64,000 nt of DNA from Geobacillus kaustophilus (GCF_000948285.1 NZ_JYBP01000003.1:3286001-3350000); one strand, 5' to 3'; shown: positions 45,366 through 54,747, counted from the stretch's first letter. Numbers and translations: made by a program. The notes: generated by a model from the letters alone, not told the origin.

Positions 45366-46556
45366 ATGGTCGCCATTTCCTTTATTGCCATCGTATTGCT
45401 GCTCGTTTATCTTGATGACAAGCTTGGACAGTTCATCTTCCGCAATGGGCGCAAAAAAGTCGTCTACCCGGAGCGGAGAAGCGATATTTCTCTCTATATC
45501 AACGGCAGGCATTTATTTTCTGATTACTTCGCTGAACTAGGCCGCGCCCGCGATCATATTCACGTCTTGTTTTACATTATAAAAAATGACGAAACGAGCG
45601 CGCCATTTTTCCAAATTTTAAAGGAAAAAGCAGCTGCCGGCGTGAAAGTGCGAGTGTTGACCGATTGGGTCGGCAGCTTTGGACTGCCGAAAGCGCTCAT
45701 CCGTTCGCTCGAGGAAAGCGGGGTGGAGTTCGCCTATGCCCGAAAGCCGCGCTTTCCGTTTTTCATTTACCACCTCAACCGCCGCAACCATCGGAAAATT
45801 ACGGTCATCGACGGGCGGGTCGGCTACATCGGCGGCTTTAACATCGGCCGCGAATACAACGGAAAAGACGCCAACTTCGGCGAATGGCGCGATTACCACT
45901 TAAAAGTGAACGGCGAAGGGGTTCACGACTTGCAAGAACAGTTTTTGCACGACTGGGAAGAAGCAACGGGCCGGACGGTGCCTGACAAACATCGCTACTT
46001 CCCGCCGCTTCCGGCCGGCGCCATTCGCCATCAGCTCGTCGCCACCAACGGCGCTGCCCTTGAAGAACAGTTTATCAAGGTCATCCGCCAGGCGAAAAAA
46101 GAAATTATGATCGGCAGCCCATACTTCATCCCAAGCCGGCCACTGTTTCACGAGCTGATGGAAGCGCTTCGGCGCGGGGTGCGTGTGACCGTCCTTGTGC
46201 CGCTGAAGGCGGACCATTTATTTGTCAAAGAGGCTGCCTATCCGTACTTTTATCGACTCTTGAAAGCCGGCGCGCGCATTTACCGCTTTTACCAAGGATT
46301 TTACCATGCCAAAACGCTCGTCATCGATGAGGAGTGGTGCGACGTCGGCACAGCGAATTTCGATCGGCGCAGCTTGTTTTTGAACGGCGAAATCAACTGC
46401 TATGTGTTTGACTGCGCGTTTACCCGCCTCGTCAAACGGGCGATCGAGCGCGATTTGTTGCGCGCCGAGCCGCTGACGGTCGACTTTTGGCAAAAACGTT
46501 CGCTTCTTGACCGCGGCAAACAGTCGATTTCCCAGCTTATCTCTGCCTGGCTTTGA
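45366..46556 (+). CDS. clsB: Cardiolipin synthase-type phospholipase D (ClsB/YwjE)
   Basis: A 396-residue membrane-associated enzyme joining two phosphatidylglycerol molecules to cardiolipin. One N-terminal helix (about 2-16) precedes two HKD catalytic motifs: HRKITVID (His142, Lys144, Asp149) and HAKTLVID (His314, Lys316, Asp321). It has only one N-terminal membrane segment and is shorter than ClsA (about 480), fitting Bacillus YwjE/ClsB. Start ATG 45366 with AGGAGGAG upstream. It is divergent from fadF and has its own terminator. Confidence 0.92.
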   Translation: MVAISFIAIVLLLVYLDDKLGQFIFRNGRKKVVYPERRSDISLYINGRHLFSDYFAELGRARDHIHVLFYIIKNDETSAPFFQILKEKAAAGVKVRVLTDWVGSFGLPKALIRSLEESGVEFAYARKPRFPFFIYHLNRRNHRKITVIDGRVGYIGGFNIGREYNGKDANFGEWRDYHLKVNGEGVHDLQEQFLHDWEEATGRTVPDKHRYFPPLPAGAIRHQLVATNGAALEEQFIKVIRQAKKEIMIGSPYFIPSRPLFHELMEALRRGVRVTVLVPLKADHLFVKEAAYPYFYRLLKAGARIYRFYQGFYHAKTLVIDEEWCDVGTANFDRRSLFLNGEINCYVFDCAFTRLVKRAIERDLLRAEPLTVDFWQKRSLLDRGKQSISQLISAWL

Positions 46557-46598
46557 CCGGTCCGAAGTTCCATTTCCCTCTCAAACAACAGAAGAAGC

Positions 46599-46661
46599 AA
46601 AAAACCCGGCTGGCGCTTCCGGCGGCTTGATGCTGCCAAAACGGCGCCAACCGGGTTTTGT
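46599..46661. terminator. Terminator shared by clsB and the XapX gene
   Basis: AAAACCCGGCTGGCGC (46601-46616) pairs with GCGCCAACCGGGTTTT (46644-46659), one mismatch, with A/T runs at both ends. It can therefore stop transcription from either side between these convergent genes. Confidence 0.85.
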
Positions 46662-46684
46662 TACCTGTTTGATCATGCAAGTGC

Positions 46685-46852
46685 TTACTTCCAAAACATC
46701 GTGAACCATTGAAACAACCGCATGCCGAGATACACCCCGACGATGCCGGCGATGCCGGCCAACGCCGGGGGAGCGGGAATCGGCAGGCGGAACAGCGTGA
46801 ACAAAAAACCTACGATCATGCCTGTCAGAAGCGACAGCACGATTTCCTTCAT
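46685..46852 (-). CDS. XapX-domain small membrane protein
   Basis: A 55-residue protein: MKEIVLSLLTGMIVGFLFTL, then FRLPIPAPPALAGIAGIVGVYLG, ending FQWFTMFWK. Two membrane helices (about 4-20 and 31-48) are joined by the proline-rich RLPIPAPPALAGI, the hallmark of the XapX (DUF1427) family. The role is unknown; members often adjoin transport genes, which is not the case here. ATG 46852 has GGAGG nine bases upstream. It is short and easily overlooked by gene finders. Confidence 0.82.
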   Translation of the reverse strand: MKEIVLSLLTGMIVGFLFTLFRLPIPAPPALAGIAGIVGVYLGMRLFQWFTMFWK

Positions 46853-46891
46853 GAGATTCGTCCTCCACTCTCATTTTTCTTTAGAATGCCC

Positions 46892-46925
46892 AAAAAAGAG
46901 GGGGCGCTCTCTTTGATGCCCCCTC
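46892..46925 (-). terminator. Rho-independent terminator of argS
   Basis: Minus strand: an 8-bp stem GAGGGGGC/GCCCCCTC (46918-46925 with 46898-46905) with a 12-base loop, followed by six T residues, six bases after the argS stop codon. Confidence 0.9.
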
Positions 46926-46931
46926 GTTCGT

Positions 46932-48605
46932 TTACATTTGTTCCGGCGCTGAAACGCCAATGAGCGCTAACGCATTTTGCAGCGTAATTTGCACCGCCTT
47001 GACAAGCGCGAGGCGGGCTTTTGTTTTTTCGATGTTGTCCAAATCAAGCACTTTTTCCGCGTTATAAAAGCTATGGAGCGCGGAAGCCAAATCGAATGCA
47101 TAGGCGGTGACGCGATGCGGCATCCGCTTGAGCGCCGCCTCGGCGACGACATCGGGGAAATCGCCGAGCACTTTGAGCAGCTCGATTTCCTTTTCCGTTT
47201 CCACAAGATGGCCAAGCGCCAAGTCGCCGTCATAGGAAATGTGTTGTTCCTCCGCTTGGCGAAGAATGCTCGAAACGCGGGCGTGCGCGTATTGGACGTA
47301 GTAAACCGGGTTTTCATTCGACTGCGACACGGCCAAGTCCATGTCAAAATCCAAATGCGTATCGCCCGAGCGCATCGCAAAGAAATAGCGAACGGCGTCG
47401 ACGCCGACTTCTTCCATGAGCTCGCGCATCGTCACCGCCTTGCCGGTGCGCTTGCTCATTTTGACGCGCTCACCGTTTTGGTATAGGTTCACCATTTGAA
47501 TGATTTCCACTTCAAGCGCCTCCGAATCGTAGCCGAGCGCCGCGATCGCCGCCTTCATGCGCGGAATGTAGCCGTGGTGGTCGGCTCCCCAAATGTTGAT
47601 GAGCTTTTTGAACCCGCGCCGCAGCTTGTCTTGATGGTAGGCGATGTCCGGAAGCAAGTACGTATATGTGCCGTCCTGCTTAATTAAGACGCGGTCTTTA
47701 TCGTCCCCAAACGCCGTCGAACGGAACCATGTCGCCCCGTCCTGCTCGTAAATGTAGCCGCGCTCGCGCAAAGTGGAAAGCGCTTCGTCGATTTTTCCGC
47801 TTTCATACAACGATGTTTCCGAATACCAGACGTCAAACGGCACACGGAAGTCGGCCAAGTCTTTCTTGATTTTCTCAAGCTCATAGCGAAGGCCGTACTC
47901 GCGGAAAAAGGCAAGCCGCTCGTCTTCCTCCATTTCGACAAACCGATCGCCGTACTCTTCGGCAAGCTTTTTGCCGATTTCCACGATATCGTCACCGTAA
48001 TAGCCGTCCTCCGGCAACGGCATATCAACACCAAGCGCCTGAAAATAACGGGCTTCGACCGATTTCGCTAAATTGTAAATTTGCTTGCCGGCGTCATTAA
48101 TGTAATATTCGCGCGTCACGTCAAACCCGGCTTTCGCCAAAATGTTGCAAAGCGAATCGCCGACCGCGGCGCCGCGGGCATGGCCTAAATGCAGGTCTCC
48201 GGTTGGATTGGCCGAGACGAACTCGACTTGCACTTTTTCCCCGTTGCCGACGTTCGATTCGCCATACGCTTGTCCCGCCTGCAAAATCGCGGGCACGACC
48301 GCCGTCAAATAGCGGTTGTCCATGTAAAAGTTGATAAACCCTGGCCCGGCGATCTCAATGCGGGCAACCGACATGCGTTCGCTGTCAAGCTGCCCGACGA
48401 TGGCTTCGGCGATCGCCCGCGGCGGTTTTTTCGCGATGCGGGCGAGCTGCATGGCGATGTTCGTTGAGTAGTCGCCATGCGCTTTGTCGCGCGGCACCTC
48501 AAGCAACACTTCCGGCAGTTCGTCGGCTGAAGCCAGTCCTGCTCTTACCGCCGCCTGGCGGATTTCTTCTTTCATCTTTTCCTTGATTTGTCCGACAATG
48601 TTCAC
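46932..48605 (-). CDS. argS: Arginyl-tRNA synthetase
   Basis: A 557-residue class I synthetase charging tRNA-Arg. An N-terminal Add-1 domain (about 1-115) recognises the tRNA elbow. HIGH is HLGH at 139-142 ([18 protein letters not shown]), KMSKS is [12 protein letters not shown] near 370, and the C-terminal DALR anticodon-binding domain starts near 440. Full length. The start lies 3 bases after the ywiB stop codon, so the two genes form a tight pair as in B. subtilis. Confidence 0.97.
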   Translation of the reverse strand: MNIVGQIKEKMKEEIRQAAVRAGLASADELPEVLLEVPRDKAHGDYSTNIAMQLARIAKKPPRAIAEAIVGQLDSERMSVARIEIAGPGFINFYMDNRYLTAVVPAILQAGQAYGESNVGNGEKVQVEFVSANPTGDLHLGHARGAAVGDSLCNILAKAGFDVTREYYINDAGKQIYNLAKSVEARYFQALGVDMPLPEDGYYGDDIVEIGKKLAEEYGDRFVEMEEDERLAFFREYGLRYELEKIKKDLADFRVPFDVWYSETSLYESGKIDEALSTLRERGYIYEQDGATWFRSTAFGDDKDRVLIKQDGTYTYLLPDIAYHQDKLRRGFKKLINIWGADHHGYIPRMKAAIAALGYDSEALEVEIIQMVNLYQNGERVKMSKRTGKAVTMRELMEEVGVDAVRYFFAMRSGDTHLDFDMDLAVSQSNENPVYYVQYAHARVSSILRQAEEQHISYDGDLALGHLVETEKEIELLKVLGDFPDVVAEAALKRMPHRVTAYAFDLASALHSFYNAEKVLDLDNIEKTKARLALVKAVQITLQNALALIGVSAPEQM

Positions 48606-48608
48606 CGC

Positions 48609-49040
48609 TTATACCCCCTTAAATGTCAACGTCAACGTATGGCGTCCGCTTCGCTCATCGCCTAGCGTCAGTTCATAAGAAAGAAAGAGCCGCCCCTTTT
48701 TCCGCTGTTCATCATAGTGAAACTCCATGGCGCTCGTTTTGGCCGCCAGCGCCCATCGTCCAAACGCTGTCCCATAATGGCCCGGCGTTTCCTGGCGACG
48801 GCGGAACGTTTGTCTCATCTCAACCGCTCCAGAACGAAGGACGGTCACCTCATCAGGCGCCATTTTCACGGTTGTTTTCACCCGTCCAAGTTCGTTTTCC
48901 TCGGCAAACTGCAAATACACAGTTTCCCCTTTTATGTAATACATGCCATCCGCTTCAAGCACAACCGTCTCTCGGCGTGGGCCGTCGCGGATGACCGTGA
49001 CTTGGCGAAGGCGCACCGGAATGCCGTTTGTTTCCTTCAT
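48609..49040 (-). CDS. ywiB: DUF1934 beta-barrel protein YwiB
   Basis: A 143-residue protein of the DUF1934/YwiB family, a small lipocalin-like beta barrel of unknown ligand. Typical segments are GMYYIKGETVYLQFAEE (about 32-48), VTVLRSGAVEMRQTF and YELTLGDERSGRHTLTLTF. It sits directly upstream of argS and is co-transcribed from the promoter at 49081-49109. Start ATG. Confidence 0.87.
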   Translation of the reverse strand: MKETNGIPVRLRQVTVIRDGPRRETVVLEADGMYYIKGETVYLQFAEENELGRVKTTVKMAPDEVTVLRSGAVEMRQTFRRRQETPGHYGTAFGRWALAAKTSAMEFHYDEQRKKGRLFLSYELTLGDERSGRHTLTLTFKGV

Positions 49041-49080
49041 CTCGCAGACACACCTTTACGAACAAACAGTCATAAGTTTA

Positions 49081-49109
49081 ATTATAAGGAACTGCTTCAA
49101 CCGATTCAA
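49081..49109 (-). promoter_or_regulatory. Sigma-A promoter of ywiB-argS
   Basis: Minus strand: TTGAAT (49109-49104), 17-base spacer and perfect TATAAT (49086-49081), 41 bases before the ywiB start. Confidence 0.65.
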
Positions 49110-49222
49110 GGGGCAGAGGCGGCTTCGATAGGGAAGAAAAAACGGATATGCCGAAAAGACGGCTGCATTTCATAATCAAACGGCGGGGAATGCAGGGTGG
49201 TCAGTGTTTTATTAATTAGGAA

Positions 49223-49263
49223 AGGGCGTCCAATCGACGAAACACCGACTGATTGGACGCCCT
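49223..49263 (-). repeat. Perfect 13-bp inverted repeat downstream of speB
   Basis: AGGGCGTCCAATC (49223-49235) pairs with GATTGGACGCCCT (49251-49263), with a 15-base loop. On the minus strand it is followed by TTCC then AT-rich DNA. It may be a second speB terminator or a separate small repeat; its GC-rich arms stand out from the surroundings. Confidence 0.6.
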
Positions 49264-49341
49264 CTATTTCTTCTTGGCATACTGTTTTATGATGATGTAC
49301 GGACATATTCATTTCTGCATTCCTAGTCCTGTGTTTCTCAC

Positions 49342-49380
49342 AAAAAAGCGCCTTCGCAACATCGCGATTCAGGCGCTTTT
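49342..49380 (-). terminator. Rho-independent terminator of speE-speB
   Basis: Minus strand: AAAAAGCGCCT pairs with AGGCGCTTTTTT, followed by T residues, 12 bases after the speB stop codon. Confidence 0.88.
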
Positions 49381-49392
49381 TCCCCGTCTTAT

Positions 49393-50268
49393 TCACTTCG
49401 CCACCCAGCCGAGCAGCATTTCCCTCACAAGCTTGCTCGCCGTATTGGCTGTCTGTTCGGAATGGTCGTAAATCGGCGCGACTTCCACCAAATCGGCGCC
49501 AACGACTCGCACGTCGGAGCGGGCGATCTCATGAATGGCCGAAAGCAACTCTTTTGACGTAATGCCGCCGGCGTCCACCGTCCCGGTGCCTGGGGCATGG
49601 GCCGGGTCGAGCACATCGATGTCGATCGTCACATACACCGGACGGCCGGCAAGCTTCGGCAGCACCGAGCGGAGCGGTTCAAGCACCTCAAACTTGGCAA
49701 TGTACATGCCGTTTTCTTTCGCCCATTCAAACTCTTCCTTCATGCCGGAACGGATGCCGAACGAAAAGACATTCGTCGGACCGATCAGGTCAGCGACTTT
49801 GCGGATCGGCGTCGCGTGCGACAGCGGCTCGCCTTCGTAATGTTCGCGCAAGTCCGTATGAGCGTCCATATGAATGACCGCCAAATCCGGATATTTCGCA
49901 TACACCGCTTTGATGACCGGCCAGGAAACGAGATGCTCCCCGCCGAGGCCGAGCGGGAACTTGCCGGCGTCAAGCACCTTTTTCACGAACTGTTCAATCA
50001 GCTCCAAACTGCGGGCCGCATTGCCAAATGGAAGCGGAATGTCCCCAGCGTCAAAGTAGCGGATGTCTTTGAGTTCGCGGTCCAAATATGGGCTGTACTC
50101 CTCAAGACCGATCGACACTTCGCGGATGCGAGCTGGGCCGAACCGCGAGCCAGGCCGGTAGCTGACCGTCCAGTCCATCGGCATCCCGTAAATGACCGCT
50201 TCACTTTCTTCAAAGTTTGAGTGGCTGCCGATAAACACGTTGCCCGAATAGGCTTCATCAAATCGCAT
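49393..50268 (-). CDS. speB: Agmatinase
   Basis: A 291-residue ureohydrolase converting agmatine to putrescine and urea. The binuclear manganese site is made of GLGGEHLVSWP (about 107-117), VIHMDAHTDLRE (about 131-142) and TIDIDVLDPAHAPGTGTVDAGG (about 213-234). It supplies putrescine for SpeE, encoded 13 bases upstream in the same transcript. ATG start with GGGGGCGCAGGCG upstream. Confidence 0.96.
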   Translation of the reverse strand: MRFDEAYSGNVFIGSHSNFEESEAVIYGMPMDWTVSYRPGSRFGPARIREVSIGLEEYSPYLDRELKDIRYFDAGDIPLPFGNAARSLELIEQFVKKVLDAGKFPLGLGGEHLVSWPVIKAVYAKYPDLAVIHMDAHTDLREHYEGEPLSHATPIRKVADLIGPTNVFSFGIRSGMKEEFEWAKENGMYIAKFEVLEPLRSVLPKLAGRPVYVTIDIDVLDPAHAPGTGTVDAGGITSKELLSAIHEIARSDVRVVGADLVEVAPIYDHSEQTANTASKLVREMLLGWVAK

Positions 50269-50281
50269 CGCCTGCGCCCCC

Positions 50282-51109
50282 TTATTTCGTTAAATCCGCG
50301 ACAAATTTCGGCAAGACAAAACACGCCTTATGCAACTCTTTCGTGTAATACTTCGTATCAATGTCATGGAACCGGTCATCGCTGACCGCCAGCGGGTCGT
50401 ATTTTTTCGAGCCGAGCGTAAACGTCCAGAGCCCGCTCGGATATGTCGGAATGTTCGCCGTATACAAACGGGTGATCGGGAACATTTCCTTCACGTCGCG
50501 ATAAACGTTGCGGATCAAATCCGCTTTAAACCACGGATTGTCCGTTTGGGCGACGAAAATGCCGTCTTCCTTCAACGCGTTGGCGATGCCGGCGTAAAAC
50601 CCTTTTGTGAACAAGTTGACCGCCGGACCGACCGGTTCGGTCGAGTCAACCATAATGACGTCATACTCGTTTTCGCTTTTGGCGATATGCATAAACCCGT
50701 CATCGACTTTCACTTCGACGCGCGGATCATCGAGTTTGCCGGCAATCTCCGGCAAGTAGGTTTTCGAGCACTCGATCACTTTGCCGTCGATTTCGACAAG
50801 CGTCGCTTTTTTGACGCTTGGGTGCTTCAGCACTTCACGAATGACGCCGCCGTCGCCGCCGCCGACGACAAGCACGTTTTCCGGATTGGGGTGGGTGAAC
50901 AACGGCACGTGGGCGACCATTTCATGATAGACGAACTCGTCTTTTTGCGTCGTCATGACCATGCCGTCGAGCAAAAGCATGTTGCCAAACTCCGCCGTTT
51001 CCACCATATCAAGTTTTTGGAACGGCGTTTGTTCTGTATGTAAAGTGCGGATGATGCGTGCGGTGATGCCAAAATGCTCCGTTTGCTTTTCGGTGAACCA
51101 AAGTTCCAT
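50282..51109 (-). CDS. speE: Spermidine synthase
   Basis: A 275-residue aminopropyltransferase making spermidine from putrescine and decarboxylated SAM. Signature segments are [24 protein letters not shown] (about 48-71), [21 protein letters not shown] (SAM-like site) and [14 protein letters not shown] (catalytic Asp). ATG 51109 is preferred, giving MELWFTEKQ with AAAGGATG upstream. ATG 51118 adds three residues and cannot be excluded. It leads speB. Confidence 0.96.
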   Translation of the reverse strand: MELWFTEKQTEHFGITARIIRTLHTEQTPFQKLDMVETAEFGNMLLLDGMVMTTQKDEFVYHEMVAHVPLFTHPNPENVLVVGGGDGGVIREVLKHPSVKKATLVEIDGKVIECSKTYLPEIAGKLDDPRVEVKVDDGFMHIAKSENEYDVIMVDSTEPVGPAVNLFTKGFYAGIANALKEDGIFVAQTDNPWFKADLIRNVYRDVKEMFPITRLYTANIPTYPSGLWTFTLGSKKYDPLAVSDDRFHDIDTKYYTKELHKACFVLPKFVADLTK

Positions 51110-51182
51110 CGGTAACATCCTTTCTCCGAGCGTTGCTTACTATACAAGTTTTCCTTAGACAACGAAAAACTAAACATGAAAA

Positions 51183-51210
51183 AGTATAGAGCAATCTAGC
51201 AAAAATGCAA
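51183..51210 (-). promoter_or_regulatory. Sigma-A promoter of speE-speB
   Basis: Minus strand: TTGCAT (51210-51205), 16-base spacer and TATACT (51188-51183), about 75 bases before speE. Confidence 0.5.
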
Positions 51211-51241
51211 GAGGAACAAGTTTAAAATAAAAAATTTTTTT

Positions 51242-51270
51242 TCATACTGGTAAGAAAAAGCGGAAAACCT
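51242..51270 (+). promoter_or_regulatory. Possible sigma-F/G-type promoter of pbpG
   Basis: TCATA (51242-51246) and GGAAAACCT (51262-51270), 15 bases apart, partly resemble forespore promoter elements, about 95 bases before pbpG. The B. subtilis homologue is a forespore gene. A weak match. Confidence 0.3.
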
Positions 51271-51365
51271 CGCTGGCGAAGCCTTGACAAAAGCAAGGCG
51301 GCGCATTCGGCCGGGCGTCCGCCCGCATGTCTGAAACAACGCCAAAACCGTTGAGGTGATGCGCA

Positions 51366-53411
51366 ATGGAACCGATCCCAGGCAGCCGTTTTCGCGGCAC
51401 GTGGAAATATGTGCGCGCCGCCGTCTTTATCGGCCTTTTTCTCGCCATCTTTGCCTTCGCCGCTCTCGGGAGCTTTGTGCTGTTCGCGAAAATCGAAGGC
51501 GCACCGCCGGTCGCCGTGCCGCAGACGACGATTTTTTATGCCGCTGATGGCAGCAAAATCGGGGAAAGCGACCATGGGCAAAAACGCTATTGGGTTCGGC
51601 TCAAAGACATGTCCCCGCACGTCATCGAAGCAACGATCGCCGTTGAAGACCGGAAGTTTTACGAACATCACGGGTTTGATTTGAAGCGAATCGCCGCCGC
51701 AATCATTGCGAATGTAGAGGCGATGGCAAAAGTCGAAGGGGCGAGCACGATCACCCAGCAATATGCACGCAACTTGTTTTTGACGCATGAAAAAACGTGG
51801 TCGCGAAAAATCCAGGAAGCGTTGTACACCATCCGGCTTGAAGCCAACTACAGCAAAGATCAAATTTTGGAAGGCTATTTAAACACGATTTACTACGGCC
51901 ATGGGGCCTACGGCATTGAAGCAGCGGCTCGCTACTATTTCGGCAAGCACGCGAGGGAGCTGACGCTCAGCGAGGCAGCGATGCTCGCCGGCATTCCGAA
52001 AGGGCCGTATTACTACTCGCCGTTTGTCAATGAACAGCGGGCGAAAGCGCGGCAAAAAATCGTGCTGACCTCCATGGCGGAAGCCGGCTACATCAGCCGC
52101 AAAGAAGCGGAGCAGGCGTACCGCGACAAGCTCGTCTACGTCCGGCACCGCCAACAAGAACAGCCGATCGCCCCATATTTTCAAGATGTCGTCAAACAGC
52201 AGCTGCGCACAAAGCTTGGCCTTGATGAGCGGACGATTGAGCTTGGGGGACTGCGCGTCTATACGACGCTCGACCGGCGTCTGCAGCGGATCGCTGAAGA
52301 ACAAATCGATCGCATTATCGACCCGCACTCTGCCATTCAAGCAGCGCTTGTCGCGATGGATCCACGCACCGGAGAAGTGAAGGCGCTCATCGGCGGACGC
52401 AACTACGAAGAGAGCCCGTTCAACCGGGCCGTGCAGGCGGAACGCCAGCCAGGGTCGACATTTAAGCCGTTTTTGTATTACGCGGCGATCGAGCAAGGAT
52501 TCACCCCATCGACCCAACTGCGCAGCGAACTGACGACATTTACGTTTAACGGCGGCCGATCGCCGTATACGCCGCATAATTACAACGACTACTATGCCAA
52601 CGGCCCGATCACGCTCGCTCAGGCGCTCGCTGTATCCGATAACGTCTTTGCAGTGAAAACGCTCCAGTTCATCGGCGCCGACAAACTTGTCGAAACAGCG
52701 AAAGCGCTCGGCATTACAAGCAGATTGAAAGCAGTGCCGTCGTTGGCGCTCGGCACCTCGCCCGTGAAAGTGATCGACATGGTGGCCGCATACAGCACGC
52801 TGGCCAACTACGGCAAGCAAACCGAACCGGTGTTTATTCAAAAAGTCGTGGATGCAAACGGAAACGTACTGTATGAACATAAGCCGGAGAGCCGGCAAGT
52901 GCTCGACCGCGACGCCGCGTTTGTGACAACCCATTTAATGACCGGGATGTTCGACCCGAAGTTAAACGGCTATACAACCGTCACCGGGCAGTCAATCATC
53001 GATGACATCACGCGTCCGTACGCCGGCAAGTCGGGAACGACGAAAACGGACAGTTGGATGATCGGGTTCGCCCCGCAGCTGGTCGCCGGCGTCTGGACCG
53101 GCTACGATCGCGGAGAAACGATGGATCGTCCTGCCGAAAGGCAATACGCCAAACAAATATGGGTTCGCTTTATGGAACAAAGCCTCGCCGGCGAGCCGAA
53201 ACAATCGTTCAAGCCGACCAAAGGCGTCATCGGCGTCTACATCGACCCGCAAAACGGCAAGCTGGCCACCGACGCTTGTCCAGTGAAACGAAAAACATAC
53301 TATCTCGTCGGTACAGAACCGACCGACTATTGCACCGACCATTTGGAAAAGAAAAAAAAGAAAAAAGAAGACGGAAAAAGCTGGTTCGAAAAATGGTTCC
53401 CATGGTTTTAA
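51366..53411 (+). CDS. pbpG: Class A penicillin-binding protein (PbpG/PBP2d, sporulation type)
   Basis: A 681-residue bifunctional peptidoglycan synthase. It has a cytoplasmic N terminus, a membrane anchor (about 17-42) and a GT51 glycosyltransferase domain (Glu94 in AVEDRKFYEHHGFD; GASTITQQYARN). The transpeptidase follows with Ser364-x-x-Lys367 (QPGSTFKP), Ser424-Asp-Asn (SDN) and Lys555-Ser-Gly-Thr. The C terminus has a Lys-rich run and ends EKWFPWF. It is best placed with B. subtilis PbpG (YwhE), used in spore cortex or germ wall synthesis, by position beside speE and ywhD. Start ATG with TTGAGGTGATG upstream. Confidence 0.92.
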   Translation: MEPIPGSRFRGTWKYVRAAVFIGLFLAIFAFAALGSFVLFAKIEGAPPVAVPQTTIFYAADGSKIGESDHGQKRYWVRLKDMSPHVIEATIAVEDRKFYEHHGFDLKRIAAAIIANVEAMAKVEGASTITQQYARNLFLTHEKTWSRKIQEALYTIRLEANYSKDQILEGYLNTIYYGHGAYGIEAAARYYFGKHARELTLSEAAMLAGIPKGPYYYSPFVNEQRAKARQKIVLTSMAEAGYISRKEAEQAYRDKLVYVRHRQQEQPIAPYFQDVVKQQLRTKLGLDERTIELGGLRVYTTLDRRLQRIAEEQIDRIIDPHSAIQAALVAMDPRTGEVKALIGGRNYEESPFNRAVQAERQPGSTFKPFLYYAAIEQGFTPSTQLRSELTTFTFNGGRSPYTPHNYNDYYANGPITLAQALAVSDNVFAVKTLQFIGADKLVETAKALGITSRLKAVPSLALGTSPVKVIDMVAAYSTLANYGKQTEPVFIQKVVDANGNVLYEHKPESRQVLDRDAAFVTTHLMTGMFDPKLNGYTTVTGQSIIDDITRPYAGKSGTTKTDSWMIGFAPQLVAGVWTGYDRGETMDRPAERQYAKQIWVRFMEQSLAGEPKQSFKPTKGVIGVYIDPQNGKLATDACPVKRKTYYLVGTEPTDYCTDHLEKKKKKKEDGKSWFEKWFPWF

Positions 53412-53416
53412 GCAAA

Positions 53417-53450
53417 GAAAATCCCCTGCGTGCATACGCAGGGGATTTTC
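53417..53450. terminator. Bidirectional terminator after pbpG
   Basis: A perfect 15-bp stem GAAAATCCCCTGCGT/ACGCAGGGGATTTTC with a 4-base loop lies 5 bases after the pbpG stop codon. T residues flank it on both strands; on the minus strand it could also serve ywhD. Confidence 0.9.
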
Positions 53451-53543
53451 TTGTCCTAGTTTTCCTGTGTTATACATGTAGATTTAGTTTATCCCTTTTT
53501 CCAAACAAGAACAAGCCCTTGAACAAATATGTTCACAAAACCG

Positions 53544-54059
53544 TCACAATTCGCCTTCGAGCCCTTTTTTCAGTTCATCGCTCGAACGGTTCCACATCCC
53601 AATGTCGTGCCCTTTCAAAAAGTCAGCGAGCACCCGTTTTGATTTTGCGTCCATATGATCGACAATAATGTGCCGCTTTAGGGATTTATCGAGCCGGTTC
53701 ACATGTTCCGGCAATAACTTATAGCCGCGGCGCGCCTCACGGTCGACCGTCATTTCGCACGCCGTCACCCCGGCGTAATACGGACCGTCCTCGCCGCGTT
53801 CGATCGTCACCCAGACGATCCAATACGGCTTGCCGTTTGGCACGGCGGAACGGTCCGGCAAAAACTTGATGCCGCGCTCAACGGCGCTGCGCGCATGCAT
53901 CGCCCCCATATCGACAAACGCTTCGCCCGCTTCGACGTCAATGATGACCGGCGACACGTTTTCTAAGCTCAACGCCCCAGCGCCAAAGCCGCGGTGCCCG
54001 TCGGTCGGATCGTCTTTAATGATATTAAAGCCGATGGTTTTTTTCTTTTTTTGCTCCAT
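53544..54059 (-). CDS. ywhD: YwhD family protein
   Basis: A 171-residue cytosolic protein of the YwhD family. It opens MEQKKKKTIGFNIIKDDPTDGHRGFGAGALSLENVSPVIID; later segments are YWIVWVTIERGEDGPYYAGVTACEM and KSLKRHIIVDHMDAKSKRVLADFLK. The function is unknown to me. ATG 54059 is chosen because AAGGAGG lies upstream and the frame above it overlaps ywhC. It is 19 bases after ywhC in the same direction, as in B. subtilis. Confidence 0.87.
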   Translation of the reverse strand: MEQKKKKTIGFNIIKDDPTDGHRGFGAGALSLENVSPVIIDVEAGEAFVDMGAMHARSAVERGIKFLPDRSAVPNGKPYWIVWVTIERGEDGPYYAGVTACEMTVDREARRGYKLLPEHVNRLDKSLKRHIIVDHMDAKSKRVLADFLKGHDIGMWNRSSDELKKGLEGEL

Positions 54060-54078
54060 TCCGCTTGTTTCCTCCTTC

Positions 54079-54747
54079 CTACGTAAACAAGTTGGCGGCC
54101 AACGACTGCAAATTTTCCAATACAAACGGCAGCGCCACTTGAAACACCGGCTCAATCGTATATCGGTCAAGCGGCGTGAGCACAAGGATGAGAAAAATGA
54201 GCGCCCCGTAGCTTTCCCATTGCGTCATTTTCGCCCGCAGCCCATCCGGCGCCAAGTCTTCAATAATACGATACCCGTCAAGCGGCGGAAACGGCAATAA
54301 ATTAAACAAAAACAAAACAGCGTTCAAACTGATAAAAATTTGGAAAAACAGATCAAATCCAGCGGCAAACCAATCCGGCAGCGCCCGCATGATGCCGAAG
54401 TCGATCATCGCGTACCAAATGACAAATCCAAGCGCGGCAAGCACGAGATTGCTCAGTGGCCCGGCAACCGACACGAGAATGCCGGCAAGGCGCGGATTTT
54501 TGAAGTAAAAGCGATTGACCGGCACCGGGCGCGCCCAGCCAAACCCCGCGAGAAAAATAAGCAGGGTGCCAAGCAAATCCAAATGGGCAAACGGGGACAG
54601 CGTCAACCGCCCTTCGTTTTTCGCCGTCGGATCACCGAACTTGTAGGCGACATATGCATGAGCGAACTCATGCACGGAAAACGCTAACGCCAGCGTCAAG
54701 AGCACATACGGAATTTCGCTTAACGAATACGGCAAAATGTGTTCCAC
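54079..54747 (-). CDS. ywhC: Site-2 protease-like membrane metalloprotease (M50 family, YwhC)
   Basis: A 222-residue integral membrane protein with about five helices. The zinc motif HExxH is HEFAH in LALAFSVHEFAHAYVAYKFGD (about 18-38). The third ligand is in the second conserved motif NLLPFPPLDGYRI (NxxPxxxLDG, about 155-167). The substrate is unknown. The GTG at 54747 is the start because AAAGGAG ends 8 bases upstream; the frame above it lacks a site. It overlaps no neighbour and leads ywhD. Confidence 0.9.
   Translation of the reverse strand: MEHILPYSLSEIPYVLLTLALAFSVHEFAHAYVAYKFGDPTAKNEGRLTLSPFAHLDLLGTLLIFLAGFGWARPVPVNRFYFKNPRLAGILVSVAGPLSNLVLAALGFVIWYAMIDFGIMRALPDWFAAGFDLFFQIFISLNAVLFLFNLLPFPPLDGYRIIEDLAPDGLRAKMTQWESYGALIFLILVLTPLDRYTIEPVFQVALPFVLENLQSLAANLFT

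Larger units (their letters stand above)
49041..49392. other. Gene-free spacer between speB and ywiB
   Basis: Within 352 bases lie the ywiB promoter (49081-49109), a 13-bp perfect inverted repeat (49223-49263) and the speB terminator (49342-49380). No coding sequence is credible. Confidence 0.65.

Noticed and set aside
51222-51863. Open frame on the minus strand opposite the start of pbpG
   Set aside because: Antisense of a well-supported gene; no start signal and no recognisable family.
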